Of a stretch of 64,000 bases of DNA, positions 24,201 through 35,924 are shown one piece after another. The stretch covers positions 2,678,501-2,742,500 of the forward strand of contig NC_053042.1 in the NCBI RefSeq assembly GCF_003473485.1. The letters run 5' to 3'. The DNA comes from Medicago truncatula (taxonomy: Eukaryota > Streptophyta > Magnoliopsida > Fabales > Fabaceae). How positions within the stretch are numbered: the first letter of the stretch is position 1; each line of letters begins with the position of its first letter. Below the pieces are notes generated by a model, which ran no database searches, was not told the origin of the DNA, and worked only from the letters and a program-made list of their open reading frames with translations. A program made the position numbers and the translations under genes.

Positions 24201-25495
24201 ATTATAATTACATGTTTTAAAGGATAATTAAACTAATTAACTTCATGTATCATTCATTTATGTTAGGTTCAAAAGCTTGAGGGTCATTCTAAACGAGTTT
24301 CTGCTCTTGCCTTCTCAAATACTTTGAATATACTTGTTTCTGCTGATGCAAGCCCTCAGGTTAGTATTTAAATTCCTCCCCCACCCCCCATTTTTTGTCG
24401 AAACTAGCAATGACACGTCATCAAATGTAATTCCACATCATTAAAAAAGGGCAGTCTGGTGCACTAAAGCATTACAAGAAAATGGTGTTTTAGATTCAGC
24501 AGAAATATGGATGCTAAAAGGCAAATTGTGGATGCTAACAGTCTTTTAGAGTCAGTATAGGGTCCAAAAAATTGACGACAATAAAAGCTTGGATGCTAAT
24601 TTTTTTTGGATTCTAATTTTTTTTTTGTTATGTGCAGATTATTGTATGGGATAGCAGTAGCTGGGAAAAATTGAGAGAAAGAAACTTGCAAATAGATGGA
24701 CCAAATGTGCCACAAATGTTTTCTGAAACTCACATTCAATTTCACCCTGATCAGCAAAATTTTCTTTTTGTACATAAAATTCATCTTGCAATTTATGAAG
24801 CAACAGAACTAAAATGTGTCAACCAGTGGGATTCAAATTTTCCAACAGTTATCTGCCAAGCAACATTCTCATCTAATGGTCAAATGGTGTATGCTTGTTT
24901 TCTTGATGGGAATTTGGCAATATTTGATGCATCAAATTTTCAAATGCATTATAACATTCAGCCTTCTGTTTACCACCTTTCATCAATTCCCAGGTACTTT
25001 TTTTTTTTCTTCTTGGCTGTAATTTCAGGGTTTGCAATAACTAATTGTTAGTTTGATTTTTATTATTTTTATTTGCCTGTCTCCTGAGAGGTCACTTGGT
25101 TGCAGACTCGTTCTTGCACCTTGAGGTACTCGGTTTTGAGACTCGGGCACCAAGAGTTTGAAAATTTTAGTTTTAGCTTTTAGCTTTGAATTATAATCAC
25201 AAATTCATGATTTAATTATACAAGTAGAATAATAACTCTTAAAAGCTTTTGGATTAATATTTATTCCTTACATATGTAACTTTGACACTCAATCTAATTT
25301 TTTTTTTTATTTGATTGTTGCAGTGTGAAAATCTACCCAACTGTTTTAGCTGCACATCCACAGAAACCAAACCAATTTGCAGTAGGGTTAACCGATGGTT
25401 GTGTTTATGTGTTTGAGCCAAAGGAACCATGTGGTAATTGGATCATGTCTCAAGTTGATAAGGAAAAAGCTAACAGCATAGGGAGTCAAGGTTGA
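18225..25495 (+). CDS. TOPLESS-like corepressor lacking one WD40 propeller
   Basis: Fourteen exons join in frame: 18225-18307, 19378-19557, 20579-20692, 20781-20939, 21271-21377, 21463-21497, 21693-21752, 22757-22891, 23291-23401, 23525-23701, 24036-24167, 24267-24359, 24638-24993 and 25324-25495, giving 637 aa. Residues 1-27 are a LisH segment and about 28-90 a CTLH segment (WDEVEKYLSGFTKVEDN). The CRA-like part reaches SLNWQHQ at about 179-185, which in TOPLESS ends the N-terminal domain. Residues 215-265 are a short divergent linker. Residues 266-637 match only the second WD40 propeller (YTNSGNGILAL, FMPPPP, LEGHSKRV, FHPDQ, AAHPQKPNQFAVGL, VYVFEP). TOPLESS is about 1,130 aa, so roughly 490 residues including the first propeller are absent. 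All 14 exons are open with good splice sites, so the gene looks functional. A repressor role in the nucleus, recruited by EAR motifs, is inferred. Confidence 0.85.
18801..18931. mobile_element. Small fold-back MITE in intron 1 of the TOPLESS-like gene
   Basis: The left arm GAAGAATGGTGGGTAATTTA plus CCCACCAACCAATG is repeated inverted on the right as ATTGGTTGGGGTAAATTACC plus CATCATTCTTTC, about 30 bp of near-perfect terminal inverted repeat around a core of about 65 bp. No coding capacity. Confidence 0.7.
18991..19293. mobile_element. Fold-back element with about 65-bp inverted termini in intron 1 of the TOPLESS-like gene
   Basis: The left end starts GGCTTAACTTCACTTTTCGC and continues through GTTGCGATTTTAGCCCC. 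The right end is its inverse, GGGGTCAAAATCGCAATATT through GGGGGCGAAAAGTGTAGTTT to AGCC. The arms are about 65 bp with few mismatches, typical of long-TIR non-autonomous DNA transposons. Flanks are T-rich, so a target duplication cannot be assigned. Confidence 0.75.
19790..20275 (-). pseudogene. RNase H-like fragment of a retroelement, antisense inside intron 2 of the TOPLESS-like gene
   Basis: On the minus strand, from about 20270 downward, the text reads PPPNENQVALNVDESSYGNP, then TGSWIVGFSGHINFADSLE. After a frameshift near 20060 it continues LAWEIGYQDVSCRSDCMEAI and VVSLVHIYREDNVQTTW. This is the RNase H-like (RVT_3) domain found at the 3' end of plant LINE-type pol genes. A TGA lies where a tryptophan is usual just before PPP, another stop lies in the middle, and there is at least one frameshift, so it is dead. 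It is not part of the host gene. Confidence 0.7.
21008..21150. mobile_element. Small inverted-terminal element in intron 4 of the TOPLESS-like gene
   Basis: CTAACACCCTAAAACCCC on the left is mirrored by AAATTTGGGGTGTTACA on the right across about 140 bp of AT-rich sequence. The ends also look like TGTAACACCCC-type LTR ends, so a fragment of an LTR element is possible. No coding capacity. Confidence 0.4.
21805..22310 (-). mobile_element. Possible LINE 3' end in intron 7 of the TOPLESS-like gene
   Basis: The intron expands to about 1 kb around an inserted-looking, C/A-rich stretch. Reversed, it ends GACTTGATTATTAATAAATT and TTACCG followed by an A/T-rich tail, the usual look of a plant LINE 3' UTR and tail. 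There is no coding match and no clear target duplication, so this is tentative. Confidence 0.35.
23093..23215 (+). mobile_element. SINE-like element related to the one at 5259-5396
   Basis: GTCAAGTCGCTTAGTGGCTAG (A-box like), then GGTGTTTAAACCCCGACCCC (B-box with palindrome) and TTCTACCAACTGAGCTA, the same order as in the 5.3-kb copy. It lies in intron 8 of the TOPLESS-like gene. No certain target duplication was seen. Confidence 0.5.
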
Positions 25496-26228
25496 GATGG
25501 ATTGGCGAAACACATCCTCCGATCATTATGATAAGAAAAAAAATCACATTTTAGGATTATTGAATAACCGATGCATATGATATCTAACTCTTTTTAGGCT
25601 TTTGTCGTACAATAATTCATATTCTAATGTTAGTTAGTTAGTTTAGTTAATTAAGGCTCTATTTGGATTGATGTAATTTAAGAGAACGGAACGGGATGAA
25701 ACGGAGCGGAATGAAACATAGATTCCATTCCATTGTTTGGATGCTTTATGATGGAATTGAACAAATTTCTCAAACCATTATTTGGAAAGTAGACGGAATG
25801 AAATGAGTTATAATCTTTTATTCCATTTTTACCCTTATTTAAAAAGTATTATTATTTAGAATTAATAAATATTATCTTTTATTAAATAAAAGACCTTGTT
25901 TGAAAAGTAGAGCATGATTTATTTGATATTCATGTTCTAATCTCATTCATTGTTTTAAAAATAATGTAAATAAATATGCAGATACAACATTGAATATAAA
26001 TTATTGTTTTTATTCTGTGTAATCTTATACTTGTACGTTATTTAATACATATCGATACATCCTTTCAAAAAAAAATACATATCGATATATATAAATTATC
26101 AAGCATGATGCTTGTACAGATGGGAGAAGGTACACAAAGACGATAAACATACAGATGAAATGAAGAATAAAGAAATAACGGAATAATATAATTGGGAAGG
26201 TAACAAAAGAGGTAAATTCTATGGTACA

Positions 26229-26643
26229 TCTACTATATATAACCACCCGCACTTTTGCGCTGGTTTTTTATTTTTCAAAAATATCTTCAATTTTTTTTCA
26301 ATACAAATAGATAAGAATAAATTTAAATATTAAAACAAATGTGACAAACAAGATAAGAATAAATATATATCTGATTTTTTTTGCTTTATCATTTTAAAAG
26401 TGTAACAAACTAGATGAGTATATATGTACTTATTTTTTTATTTTCCAATTATACCCTTAAACAATTTTTTTTATACAGTAAAGATTGTTGTTGGTGTTGT
26501 TAAAAAAAATTATATTATATTTTTTTTGTTATATTGTTATGTCGTTAGATAATCATGGTTAGTTTAGTATTTATATTTTTACTTTTAATCAAAATTAAAA
26601 TTTCATAAAAAACATAATTAGCAAGCGCCCGTCTTTTCGCTAG
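26229..26643 (+). mobile_element. Non-autonomous Helitron, copy 1
   Basis: Starts TCTACTATATATAA directly after an A (26228) and ends CTTTTCGCTAG directly before a T (26644), the A|TC...CTAG|T arrangement of Helitrons. There are no terminal inverted repeats and no target duplication. The interior shares AGATAAGAATAAATTTAAAT, ATTAAAACAAATGTGACAAA and AAAGTGTAACAAACTAGATG with copy 2. Its 3' hairpin is degenerate. No Rep/Hel coding sequence. Confidence 0.6.
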
Positions 26644-26654
26644 TATAAATAAAA

Positions 26655-27075
26655 TGGAAAATTCCATTCTACACCACAAAATTCGTGTGTGGTTGTACAT
26701 CAAATACTTAAATTAATAGTTAAATATGTTGTTTGTTGAAGAAAAAATTATTTTTTGTCATTTTTTTTGTGGTGGTTGGGGTTCGAACCTCAGACCTTGC
26801 ATATTATTATGCATTGTCCATACTACAATTTACCAAAAATGTTGATGTAATAAAATTATTTTTTTTATTTTATTACTCATAATAGAGAATATTGATTATT
26901 TTTTACGATAAATGTAAAATATTTAGTATGATTCTTATAAATCATGAAATGATATTTTCTAAGATATAAATGTCGACAAATATAGCTCTTTATTTCATAA
27001 AAATGATCGTTAATTTATATATTTTGGAAGTAAGAGCATTGGTACACCTTAATTTGTGAGTTTGTAGAAATTTCC
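26655..27075. mobile_element. MITE, family with TCTATGGTACAC-type ends, copy A
   Basis: Shares a long colinear match with 45485-45850: GTTGAAGAAAAA near the left, TTACTCATAA(T/C)A(G/A)(A/T)GAATATTGATTA, GATATAAATGTCGACAAATA and TTAATTTATATATTTTG, with GGTACAC near the right end. This copy contains an extra SINE-like patch (GGGGTTCGAACCTC to GCATTGTCCATAC, about 26755-26835) missing from that position in the other copy. The termini are diverged. Confidence 0.55.
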
Positions 27076-27383
27076 AAATAAAATACATGATTTTTGGGTG
27101 ACTTTTTCACTTTCAATTATATCATTAAACATATTTTGCCTATAAAATTGATATATTGTCGATGACATGTAAAAAAATAAGAATTAATATTATATTTGTT
27201 ATATTGTTGATGTTTGAAAAAGATAAATATAATTTATTATATTTTTTTTACAGAAGTTTGTTATAATTTGAAAGTCACGTGTATCTATACTTACAGTTTT
27301 AATTAAAATTTATAAAAAAAATATGTTCATAACTTATACACTTTAGCATAATTAAAAAAAGGAACACTTGAACACAAGTTATA

Positions 27384-27925
27384 TCTATACTTTTATATTA
27401 TATTATATTATATATATTAAAAAAAAACTACCCTTTTTCAGCATTTTTTGGTTGGATTTTTCATTCTAAAAATACCCTTAATTTTCAAAACAAATAACAC
27501 ATGTAACAAATAGATAAGAATAAATTTAAATATTAAAACAAATGTAACAAATATGATATGAAATTTTTTTTCTTTATCATTTAAAAAGTGTAACAAATTA
27601 GATGAATATATTTATACTTACTTTTTCATCATTCCAATTATACCCTTAAACAACTTTTTCTATAATAAAATTGTTATTGGTGTCATTAAAAAAAGAATTT
27701 AGATTATATTTTTTTTTTGTTATATTGTGTTATTGTCGGTGTCGTTGAAATAGATAATCATGGTTTGTTTGATTTTTTATAACTTGAAAGCAACAAACAT
27801 TTATATTTTTTTAGTTTTAATCAAAATTAAAATTTCATTAAAAAAAACATTGTTCATAATTTTCAAACGTTATCGCAATAAAAAGAGTGGAAAGACATGC
27901 ACTCAAGTGCCTGTCTTTCCGCTAG
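27384..27925 (+). mobile_element. Non-autonomous Helitron, copy 2
   Basis: Starts TCTATACTTTTATATTA after an A (27383) and ends GCTAG before a T (27926). Just inside the 3' end is a perfect 8-bp hairpin stem GGAAAGAC (27888-27895) / GTCTTTCC (27913-27920) with a 17-nt loop, one base before CTAG. Hairpin plus CTRR at the 3' end and a TC 5' end between A and T is diagnostic for Helitrons. It is 542 bp with no coding capacity, so mobilisation would depend on an autonomous helper. Confidence 0.8.
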
Positions 27926-28887
27926 TATAAGATAAATAAAGTCATATCAGACATGTTCACAAATCCTAACTCAATTGACAAAAATATTGAAGGTTTTAGG
28001 CCGAATATTGTGATCACAGTTTGAACCCCAACTCTCCACTTTTCTGAGTTTCCAAAACAATGTATATTCATTCGTTTGTGTTTACTATAATTATTTTATT
28101 GAAAGTGATTAACACTCAATACTTTATGAAAGAAATATCACTCACTTATTAGTTAAGAAATATTTTGTGCCGTTTTTCTTGACCTCAACAACATGAAAGC
28201 CTTCGAAAGAACTTGTAAACTCAAATTTTGACTCAAGAACATTTGTTGAGAGAAAATATTGATTCTCATTTTATGATTTAATGAAAGAGTTAACCGAGTT
28301 CCATACAAATATCACTGAGCTTTTCAATATGTTGAGTTCACCAAAGTATTGAGCTCGACTTGAAATAGCCAATAGTACTAATTTAATAATATGCATATTT
28401 TTTAAACTTCTATGCCATAAATATCTCTAAGATGTAAAAGATGCTTGATATAAAAGTTAATTTTTTTTCTCAACTTATAATCTGTAAAAACTTTGATAAA
28501 ATAAAATCAAGACCATCAAGACATTACATTATTACGCGGATAACACCACAAGAACCAACACCTTCATCGCCATAACTAACACAACTTCAACAACAAAGCT
28601 GTCTAAAGTGAAAAGTAAAGATTTAATGGTTACAATTGCAAACATGACATGATCAAATCATATATTCAAAGTCACAACTTTTCAAGCATGTTAGGTTGGA
28701 ACAACAACTGGGAGTGTAACGGAATTTCATTATTTGACAACTTGACAGTCTAAAGGTGAGTTAAATATTTTAGTGACAATAATCTACAAACAAGGAGCAT
28801 AATGTCCATTTGTTCGAAGCTTAAATATAAATAGTCAATTTAAAAGGAAATCAAATTCTCAACGCCCCATTGAAGAAGGTAATATCA

Positions 28888-31800
28888 TCAACTAGAGCTT
28901 GAATCGTCAACCTTTGCTGCTGCAGATGCATAACTAACACTACTATCCCGTGTACTATGGCATTGACTAGACTGCTCGTAGCGAAGAAATTTGACTTTTA
29001 TCTTTGATGAGCAGTTCATCAGCATCTGATAAATTTGCAAAATGTTGAAAGTAAATATGATAACAGCATAAAATAGAAAAACTAATTTAATGTGGTAAGC
29101 TGCAACAAATATGGATCAGAAACACCACGTGAGGATATATGCCCTTCACTATTTTATAAAGAAACTCAAAAAATTTAAGATACGGTTTCAGATGACAATA
29201 CATTTAGCTCAAAGCATAATATTGACAACAATACAATAGTAATATTATTTTGTGTTGAAACTGAGCTGGTTCAAGTGTTTCCTAATTCCCATTATAAATG
29301 CTACTTGCTAGAACATCCTTAAATCTTGACAACAATGAATGAGGACTCCATTAAAAACTTTTAAACTTTAAGGATCAAACTGAAAATTCAATAAAATTAA
29401 GGACCTTAACGGTATAATTTGACATAAATTATAATCTGACCTAAATTATAAGAAAACATGATTTTTGAGCTAAATTATAAGAAAAAGTGATTTTATAACA
29501 ATATCAACAACACAATGCAATAATTCTACATCCATGAAAATTTATAAGAAACTTACATGGAGAAAAACACTAATTGGATGGCGTCCACAGATTGTATTGT
29601 CAAATTCTGACAGATATTTTTTGAATGAATCAGGGTCTCCAGTTTCGATGATATCCATGCCCATCTTGTCCAGGGCCTCAATGGACTTGTAAATAGGCCC
29701 GTGTTTTTTGTCATAGTGCATGTAATTGAATCTGACATAAAATACCAGTCACAAATCACACGATCAAGACAAGCTTCAAACTGTTGATGGATATGAGATA
29801 TCCATCAGAATACATAGACACGGACAATAGAAAAGATAGTGTACTATAAATATTGCCAATGAACAGTCACCACTGGAGCATATCTTAACAAAAAATCATA
29901 ATAACGTTAGTATATTATTTGAAGTTTAGAAAACATCAAGCATCTAACAAGTAATATCAAGTAAATAAACCATAGAAAACATAACTGGTTTCTAAATGTT
30001 TGCTTTGTGTGTTATTGTGGTTTTTTAGCATTTCAGACAAAAGTTGCAAATTGCAAGAGTATACAAGAAAGAAATAAGGTAGTTCAACATGTAAGAAAAA
30101 AGTACATACCGAGATCCCCAGTGACAAAAATCAGATGAAATGGAGAAGAAATTAGTGGGATCGTCGACAAATTGAGCAAGAATCTGTCCATACATAGCTT
30201 CATTCTCAGCACTAACTGCACCGACTAAAATGGGTACAATTTTCACCGGGTGCCTGCGCCAATATTCAAACTCAGTCTCTGGCAAGTTTCAAGAACTGGA
30301 ACCCTTTAATTATAATAAAACTTACCCTTCAAATACTTTAGCAAGATATGGCAAGTGCATTTCCATGCTATGTTCAGCTTCATCAACTCGAATATCCATC
30401 GTTTCAAATTTTCCCGTCGCTTTAAGCTGCTCATTTACTGGTAAAACAATGGAAAATTAAATGTGAATGAGTAAAGACAGAAGCCAATATTGAAGTCAAA
30501 CAAAATGAATCAGTTCTCAATAAATCAGTTCAAATAGGAAATTGCTTTGTAGTGTGATACCTTTTCAACGAAAAACAACGAACATGTACAAATTACCTTA
30601 TATTTTTTGAGGTTGCCAGTTTTGTACTCCAAATATTTTTAAAATTACCACACTACCCATGTTGGCAAGCGGTTCGTCGGTTTTCATCAAACTTATTTTG
30701 CACTGTTTAGCAGTGCTCGTTCAAATAATTTACACATATCCATAGCTCAGATAGAAGACTATTGATTGTAATTATAATGATCAAATACTTTTTCTTCATT
30801 ACTTCATATAGTTTCCTAATATCCTTTTCCTGAGAGATCCTCTCTTGAACATAAATATGTAGAACTATAGTATAATTTCAATTTTCAATACAACAATTCA
30901 TATTCATATATCATATATCATACAATTATCACTACCTTCCAAATCAATAGGCAGGTCCCCAATGGGTGTCTTGTAGACTGTTGCAGTTGATAGAGCACAT
31001 TTTGGGGTGTAATAGTGGTGAGAAGGACCAAGTAGGAAAACACGTTTGCTGAAATCACAAAATCAAAATAAAAAATAGCAATATCAGCAACAACAACAAC
31101 AATCTACAAGTTACCAGGCAACAAGTCAGAAGACGGACAAGAAATGAACTTACATGTTAGATGGATCAATGTTTCCAAAGGCATAGGCAGCAGCACGTCC
31201 TGAATACGAATAACCTGCATGTCTAACACAACACAAACATTTTCCAGTGCATCGCAAACACATTAGCATTGTTTCTCTAATCATAAATAAATAAATAAAG
31301 CAAATTGAACTCCTCTAAAACTTGGAATCCAAAAGGATATTTGAAAAAACAACATCAGAGCCTTAAGTTTTCAATCAAGGGTTACATTAAAAGTCTAATA
31401 CATTCACTTACGGTGCTATTACTCCACGCACATCAGAAGACTTGGTTAAACCACATGAATTCAGCCATCCTTCCAGTTCTTCTGAAAGCTGCTTAGCTGA
31501 AAAATATAAATTAATAAAAACATCAGACAGAGATATCAAATTGAAATTTTGCTGGTCACCAAGGTTTTAACAATCTTCAATACTATAGAGAATCAAAGTC
31601 AAATGCAACCACTATCGCAGTCGCACAAATTGGGGGCAATCTTTGATACTATCAGTAATCACAGTCAAATGCAGCTAATGCAACCAGAATTTGTATCGCA
31701 AGTTGGGATTGAGAACTTCAATTTCCTCAAAGCTTCGTAGTTCTTGAAAATGTTTCAACCCATCAAATCATATATACGTTATTGAAAATTAAACCATATA

Positions 31801-32188
31801 TTAACAAAAAAAAACAGGGCTTTAATTATAATTCTGCGACTACAATCTATGTCGCGACATAAGAGTGTTTAATCCTACTGAAATCTCAATGCAATTGAGT
31901 TCATATTTAACTGTGATTCTCTGCAATATCAAGAATCACATTAAGCCGCAATTATTTTATTAAAATAAAAAAATAAAAATAAATAAATAAAAAAAACTAA
32001 CTTTAACCACCCCCAATATAAATAAAAACTAAAAATTCAAACTTTAACTATCACAATTGAAATATTGATCAGAAAAATTAAACTAAAAATTCCTTAAATG
32101 AAAATAAATGGATGGTTGATTGAAGAAACTTACGATTGTCGGTGTACCAAGAACCAGCATGCGATGGTTTTCGGACTTTGGTGACCAT
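28888..32188 (-). CDS. MEMO1: MEMO1-family protein, complete
   Basis: Eight exons on the minus strand, in transcript order: 32134-32188, 31412-31496, 31154-31222, 30936-31048, 30326-30437, 30110-30253, 29557-29731 and 28888-29025, giving 296 aa. Sequence blocks are [87 protein letters not shown] and [15 protein letters not shown]. The conserved metal-site-type residues are present: His48 (PHAG), His80/81 (SHHYY), His198 and Cys241. The family is related to extradiol dioxygenases. Human MEMO1 acts in cell motility and redox or copper biology; the role of the plant protein (At2g25280 type) is not established. A typical Ser-rich tail follows. The ATG at 32188 starts the conserved [12 protein letters not shown] block. 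Confidence 0.93.
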
Positions 32189-34000
32189 GGCGAAAGAGGA
32201 TTTGAGTTTTTGATAAAACCCTAAAATTAAAATAAAGAAGAAGAACGAGTTTTTGATTTAGTTTCTCTGACACGCTCCACGATTCTTTCTCTTTTCAGTT
32301 AACTTACTTACTACAACAAAGTTAGTGCAATCTCTTTCATTATTACACTTTCTCTTTGCGTCTTGTGTTGCTTTTAATACTAGAACTAGAAAAAACAAGG
32401 ACGATAACACTTTACGCAAATCCCATGTTTTATTTTGGGAATAAAATTCATCAAGAAAATACTAGGTAAATTTGATGAGGGAGTTGTATTTTTCATATCA
32501 TATAAAGGAAATTAGCTGCTAAAATAAATACTTCATCCGTTTTAAATTGAATATCGTTTAAGGTTTTAATACATATATTAAAAAAATACAATGATTGAAA
32601 GAAAGAAAAATTTTATTTTATCAAATTATTCTTCTTAATTATTGGTTTGTTTTTCAATAAAGTAAAAATAATATTTCAGGAGTAGTGTACATAGAATTAA
32701 TGGGATGGCACGATTGAAAAAACTTATTATTGTATTAGAAACCAAAAATAGCATTCATTTTAAAACTTTTTTTTTGCTAAAGTGACGCTTTTTTTAAAAT
32801 AAAGGGAGTAACAAAGCTTATTATTTTTTTCGCTAATTGAATTTTATCATGATTTTAAATTTGAATCAAATCAAATCGGTTTAATTTAATTTTTCCATCA
32901 AAACTTATTTAATAATTAAATAATTCTAACAAATCAAATTTGAGTTAGTGTGCGTTTAGTTTCTTTTGTTCCAACTTCAAGTATGTCATACTATGTTCTT
33001 AGGTATTGTCAGTTTTAGGTCATTGAATGAACCTTCATGGTTTTGTCATTTATTATAAAAAGGCATCTTTGAGCCGAGGAGTATGGGTGTTGTATAATCT
33101 GAATTGTTTGAAAAAAGAATTACACGATCCGAGTACTTTGTATTTTTTTATTTTTTTTTGTTTAAGTTGTTCAAATTATATAATCTCAAATATTGTGTAA
33201 ATGGTTCGGAATATGAAGGGTGTGCAAGGATGGGAAAAAAAATTCTCCTAGTGAAAAGTCAGATGGATTTCCCTACTTTTTTAAATAGAATCCATTAATT
33301 TATGAATATCTCACATAAATTTGACAGAAACGTTTCTACAGAATTTAGTAAATGTTGATACTTGATACCATTTCTCAACTATCTGATTGCGTTCCATTAG
33401 GTGACAGGCTTCTTGTCTTGGATGGTACAAATTGAATGTAAGATGGTGTAGTGGAAATGTACTCCCAACATACAACTGTAGGCTTCAAAAAGATTTGTAT
33501 AGTGATGGAGGGATATAGAAGTTGGAGTGAGAATCTGTTAGCAAAATAACAATCAACAGATATTAAAAAAAATCAAGAGTTAACTGAATACAAAATGTGG
33601 TGATTTAATCTCTTTAGCCTTTGCGGCTTTGGTTGTATTCTGCTTTTCTTATCATATCACCAGAAAACATATGCATAACTCAATCTTAAAAGACTGATTC
33701 AAAACTGTTTTTAACTCACCCTCATATGAACAAAAGTTAAGAAAAGCCAAACTAATTGTAACACTGGTGTCAAGAAATGTTGCTAAATAAAATGAAAAAC
33801 ATAGGCAATTCAGGTTAAATACTTGACAAAACAAAAGAAATATGTACAGTTTAAGAAGGGCACGGATATGAGTCGCCTACTTGATATTCCAACATGAGAA
33901 CCCAGGGTGAAGAACAACATCAGTGACAAATGCAGTGTGCTATACAATACCGGAAGAAATAGAATTGTATAAATGACAATTTTACAACATAAATAATCAT
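32189..34000. other. MEMO promoter side and intergenic region
   Basis: The first about 170 bases hold the CT- and GA-rich 5' UTR and promoter of the MEMO gene. After that comes AT-rich sequence with the MITE at 32529-32810. The small ORFs at 33104-33298 and 33652-33834 begin at non-ATG codons or show no family features. No gene is supported here. Confidence 0.45.
32529..32810. mobile_element. MITE with TACTTCATCCG / AAAGGGAGTA ends
   Basis: The left end TACTTCATCCGTTTTAAATT is mirrored at the right by TTTTAAAATAAAGGGAGTA as a degenerate inverted repeat. About 280 bp, AT-rich, non-coding. Same terminal type as 8054-8295 and 17106-17817. Confidence 0.5.
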
Positions 34001-35924
34001 CAAACCCCAGCAAGCTGAATATTTTTATTGTGTTTGCAAACTGAACAATACAATCACTCATTACCTCAAACCAACAAATGGAATCATATACTGATTTTAC
34101 AACAGCAAAAACCATCAGAACATATACCCCCCTCTAATGGCAAATCAAATACTATAACCAATCTTTCTAATCCTAGTATCCCAATCTCTACAAAACTGAT
34201 ATCGGAAAAATAATTCAATCATAGCACCCATCACAGAGTTGACAAAATGAAGAACAAATCCCTGTAATCAAAAGGAAAATTATTCCATTCAGCCTTTATG
34301 ATTCCATCAATGTCATCATTGGTAAAAAAAAATAAACTGAATTAAAGAAAATAGAACAAGAAGATTGAACAAAATAGATTGGTTAAAATTATATGGAAAT
34401 ATTGAATATATTAAAGGATGATTAAGTGGAAAGTTGTTCTCTAAAGCTACTGTTTAGTCAATCCATCCATCTTCTATAACCAGACAATGAACATGTAGAC
34501 GTAGCAGTCTATCAAATGATTTAAGTCGTCTTAAGCTAACTGGCTTCAATCTTATCTTAAGCCCCTAACGCCAAAAACCAACAACAATTTGCAGGGGACA
34601 TGTCAAAAAAAGCTGGTGACCATAATGAAACAGCATATCAAAAACAGTAACTAGAGTTCAAACCATCAGATTTCATAAATGTCAAAAATCTGTAATTTAA
34701 AATTAACATACACATTCCTATTTAACAATGAGATTTGACCCTATGACCACATGCAAACTATCCACACCCAGTTCTAGTGGCCAACACAATACATCTTTGA
34801 TTAATCAGCTGAATTAACTATTGTATGTGTTTAGAAGAGTTTATTATAACTTACTGAATTGCCATTACCCAGTTAAAAGTAAAATCATCTCCTAAACCTA
34901 TATTTAAAAATAAATCACCAACAAAGCACCAAGCTTGGCAGTACCACTTCAAAACGTAAAGTCCATTAATTTTTGCCTATTTTTTTCCTTCTTGGTCTCT
35001 ACTATACTCTCTAGTACGATTGATATTCTCTATTTCTTTTTTCATTTGAGGACGTAATTTTAAGGCCGTTGACAATATCAATCATTCGCCAAAATATTTT
35101 AGGTAGTAAGACTAATACACTTTGGATTAGGCGAGAAGCGTTTCTATTTAATACTTACCCTGAATCTTAAACAAGACCTATTTCTCACACAACCTCTTCA
35201 TAAATCAATACAGGATACAGATTAGAACATGATAATCCTTTTCCCTAGCTGAGAATATAGAGCATCCAAACTAGTTTAAAACCTTAACAATAACTTGCTT
35301 CTGCAAAACCACATAACATCGCAGACTGTACTCAAAAGTTTAGCCATCAAGATCAAATTGTGATTCCACTAAGCATGCAGATATCATTTATCAATTTGTT
35401 TATTGACCAAAACCGTAGATTCTAGAACATAAGCACACCCAGATAACTCGATTTGTTTAAGTAAAAGTTACCAAAACTTTTACTATCTTTGCTAGTTAGT
35501 TACTACAACAAATAGAAACTATTCTGAAATCTCTCCATTAGTATTAGTATTAGTATTATGAATACAGAAAGCAAAACCAAACAACAGAAAAGACAACACC
35601 TGTTGTGATTATGAGCAAGTACAGAAATAAACACTTAATTGTTTAACCAACAGAAAACACTTGGTTTATCATTCCATAAAACATAGAACCACACTTTTAA
35701 TTTAAGGTATAACCTTTTAAAACTTTTAGATGCTAACAAATCTCACTATATTTTTAGAAAAATTTAGAAGATCTACTGCCATAGGAACATGCAGAAAAAA
35801 CTGTAGTACATGCATTGTATTCTTACTCACCTGCCTTGAAATGGACTGTAGAAATCTTCAAAAATATTGAAGAATAAAACAGAAGCGCTATTTTTGCCTC
35901 TAAAGAATGACAAAGCAAAAAAAC
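34001..35924 (-). other. Probable spliced 3' UTR of the Phox gene
   Basis: No protein is encoded here. On the minus strand, 94 nt after the stop codon, lies a strong donor GCAG|GTGAGTAAG (exon end 35831). A matching acceptor TTTTGATTACAG|GG gives a downstream exon starting at 34261, so a 3' UTR intron of about 1.57 kb is likely. The sequence between is AT-rich without ORFs. The downstream end of the transcript cannot be placed. Confidence 0.4.

Larger units (their letters stand above)
25496..28887. other. Repeat-rich region between convergent TOPLESS-like and MEMO genes
   Basis: The genes on both sides point into this region, so it holds both 3' flanks. The rest is transposon debris: two Helitrons (26229-26643 and 27384-27925), a MITE copy (26655-27075) with a SINE-like patch inside, Helitron-like internal sequence at about 27150-27310, and a possible non-autonomous element starting near 25655 (TCTATTTGGATTGATG). 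No ORF here resembles a protein. Confidence 0.6.

Noticed and set aside
25655..25930. MITE starting CTATTTGGATTGATG
   Set aside because: The left end looks like a common transposon terminus, but no matching inverted right end or target duplication could be found.
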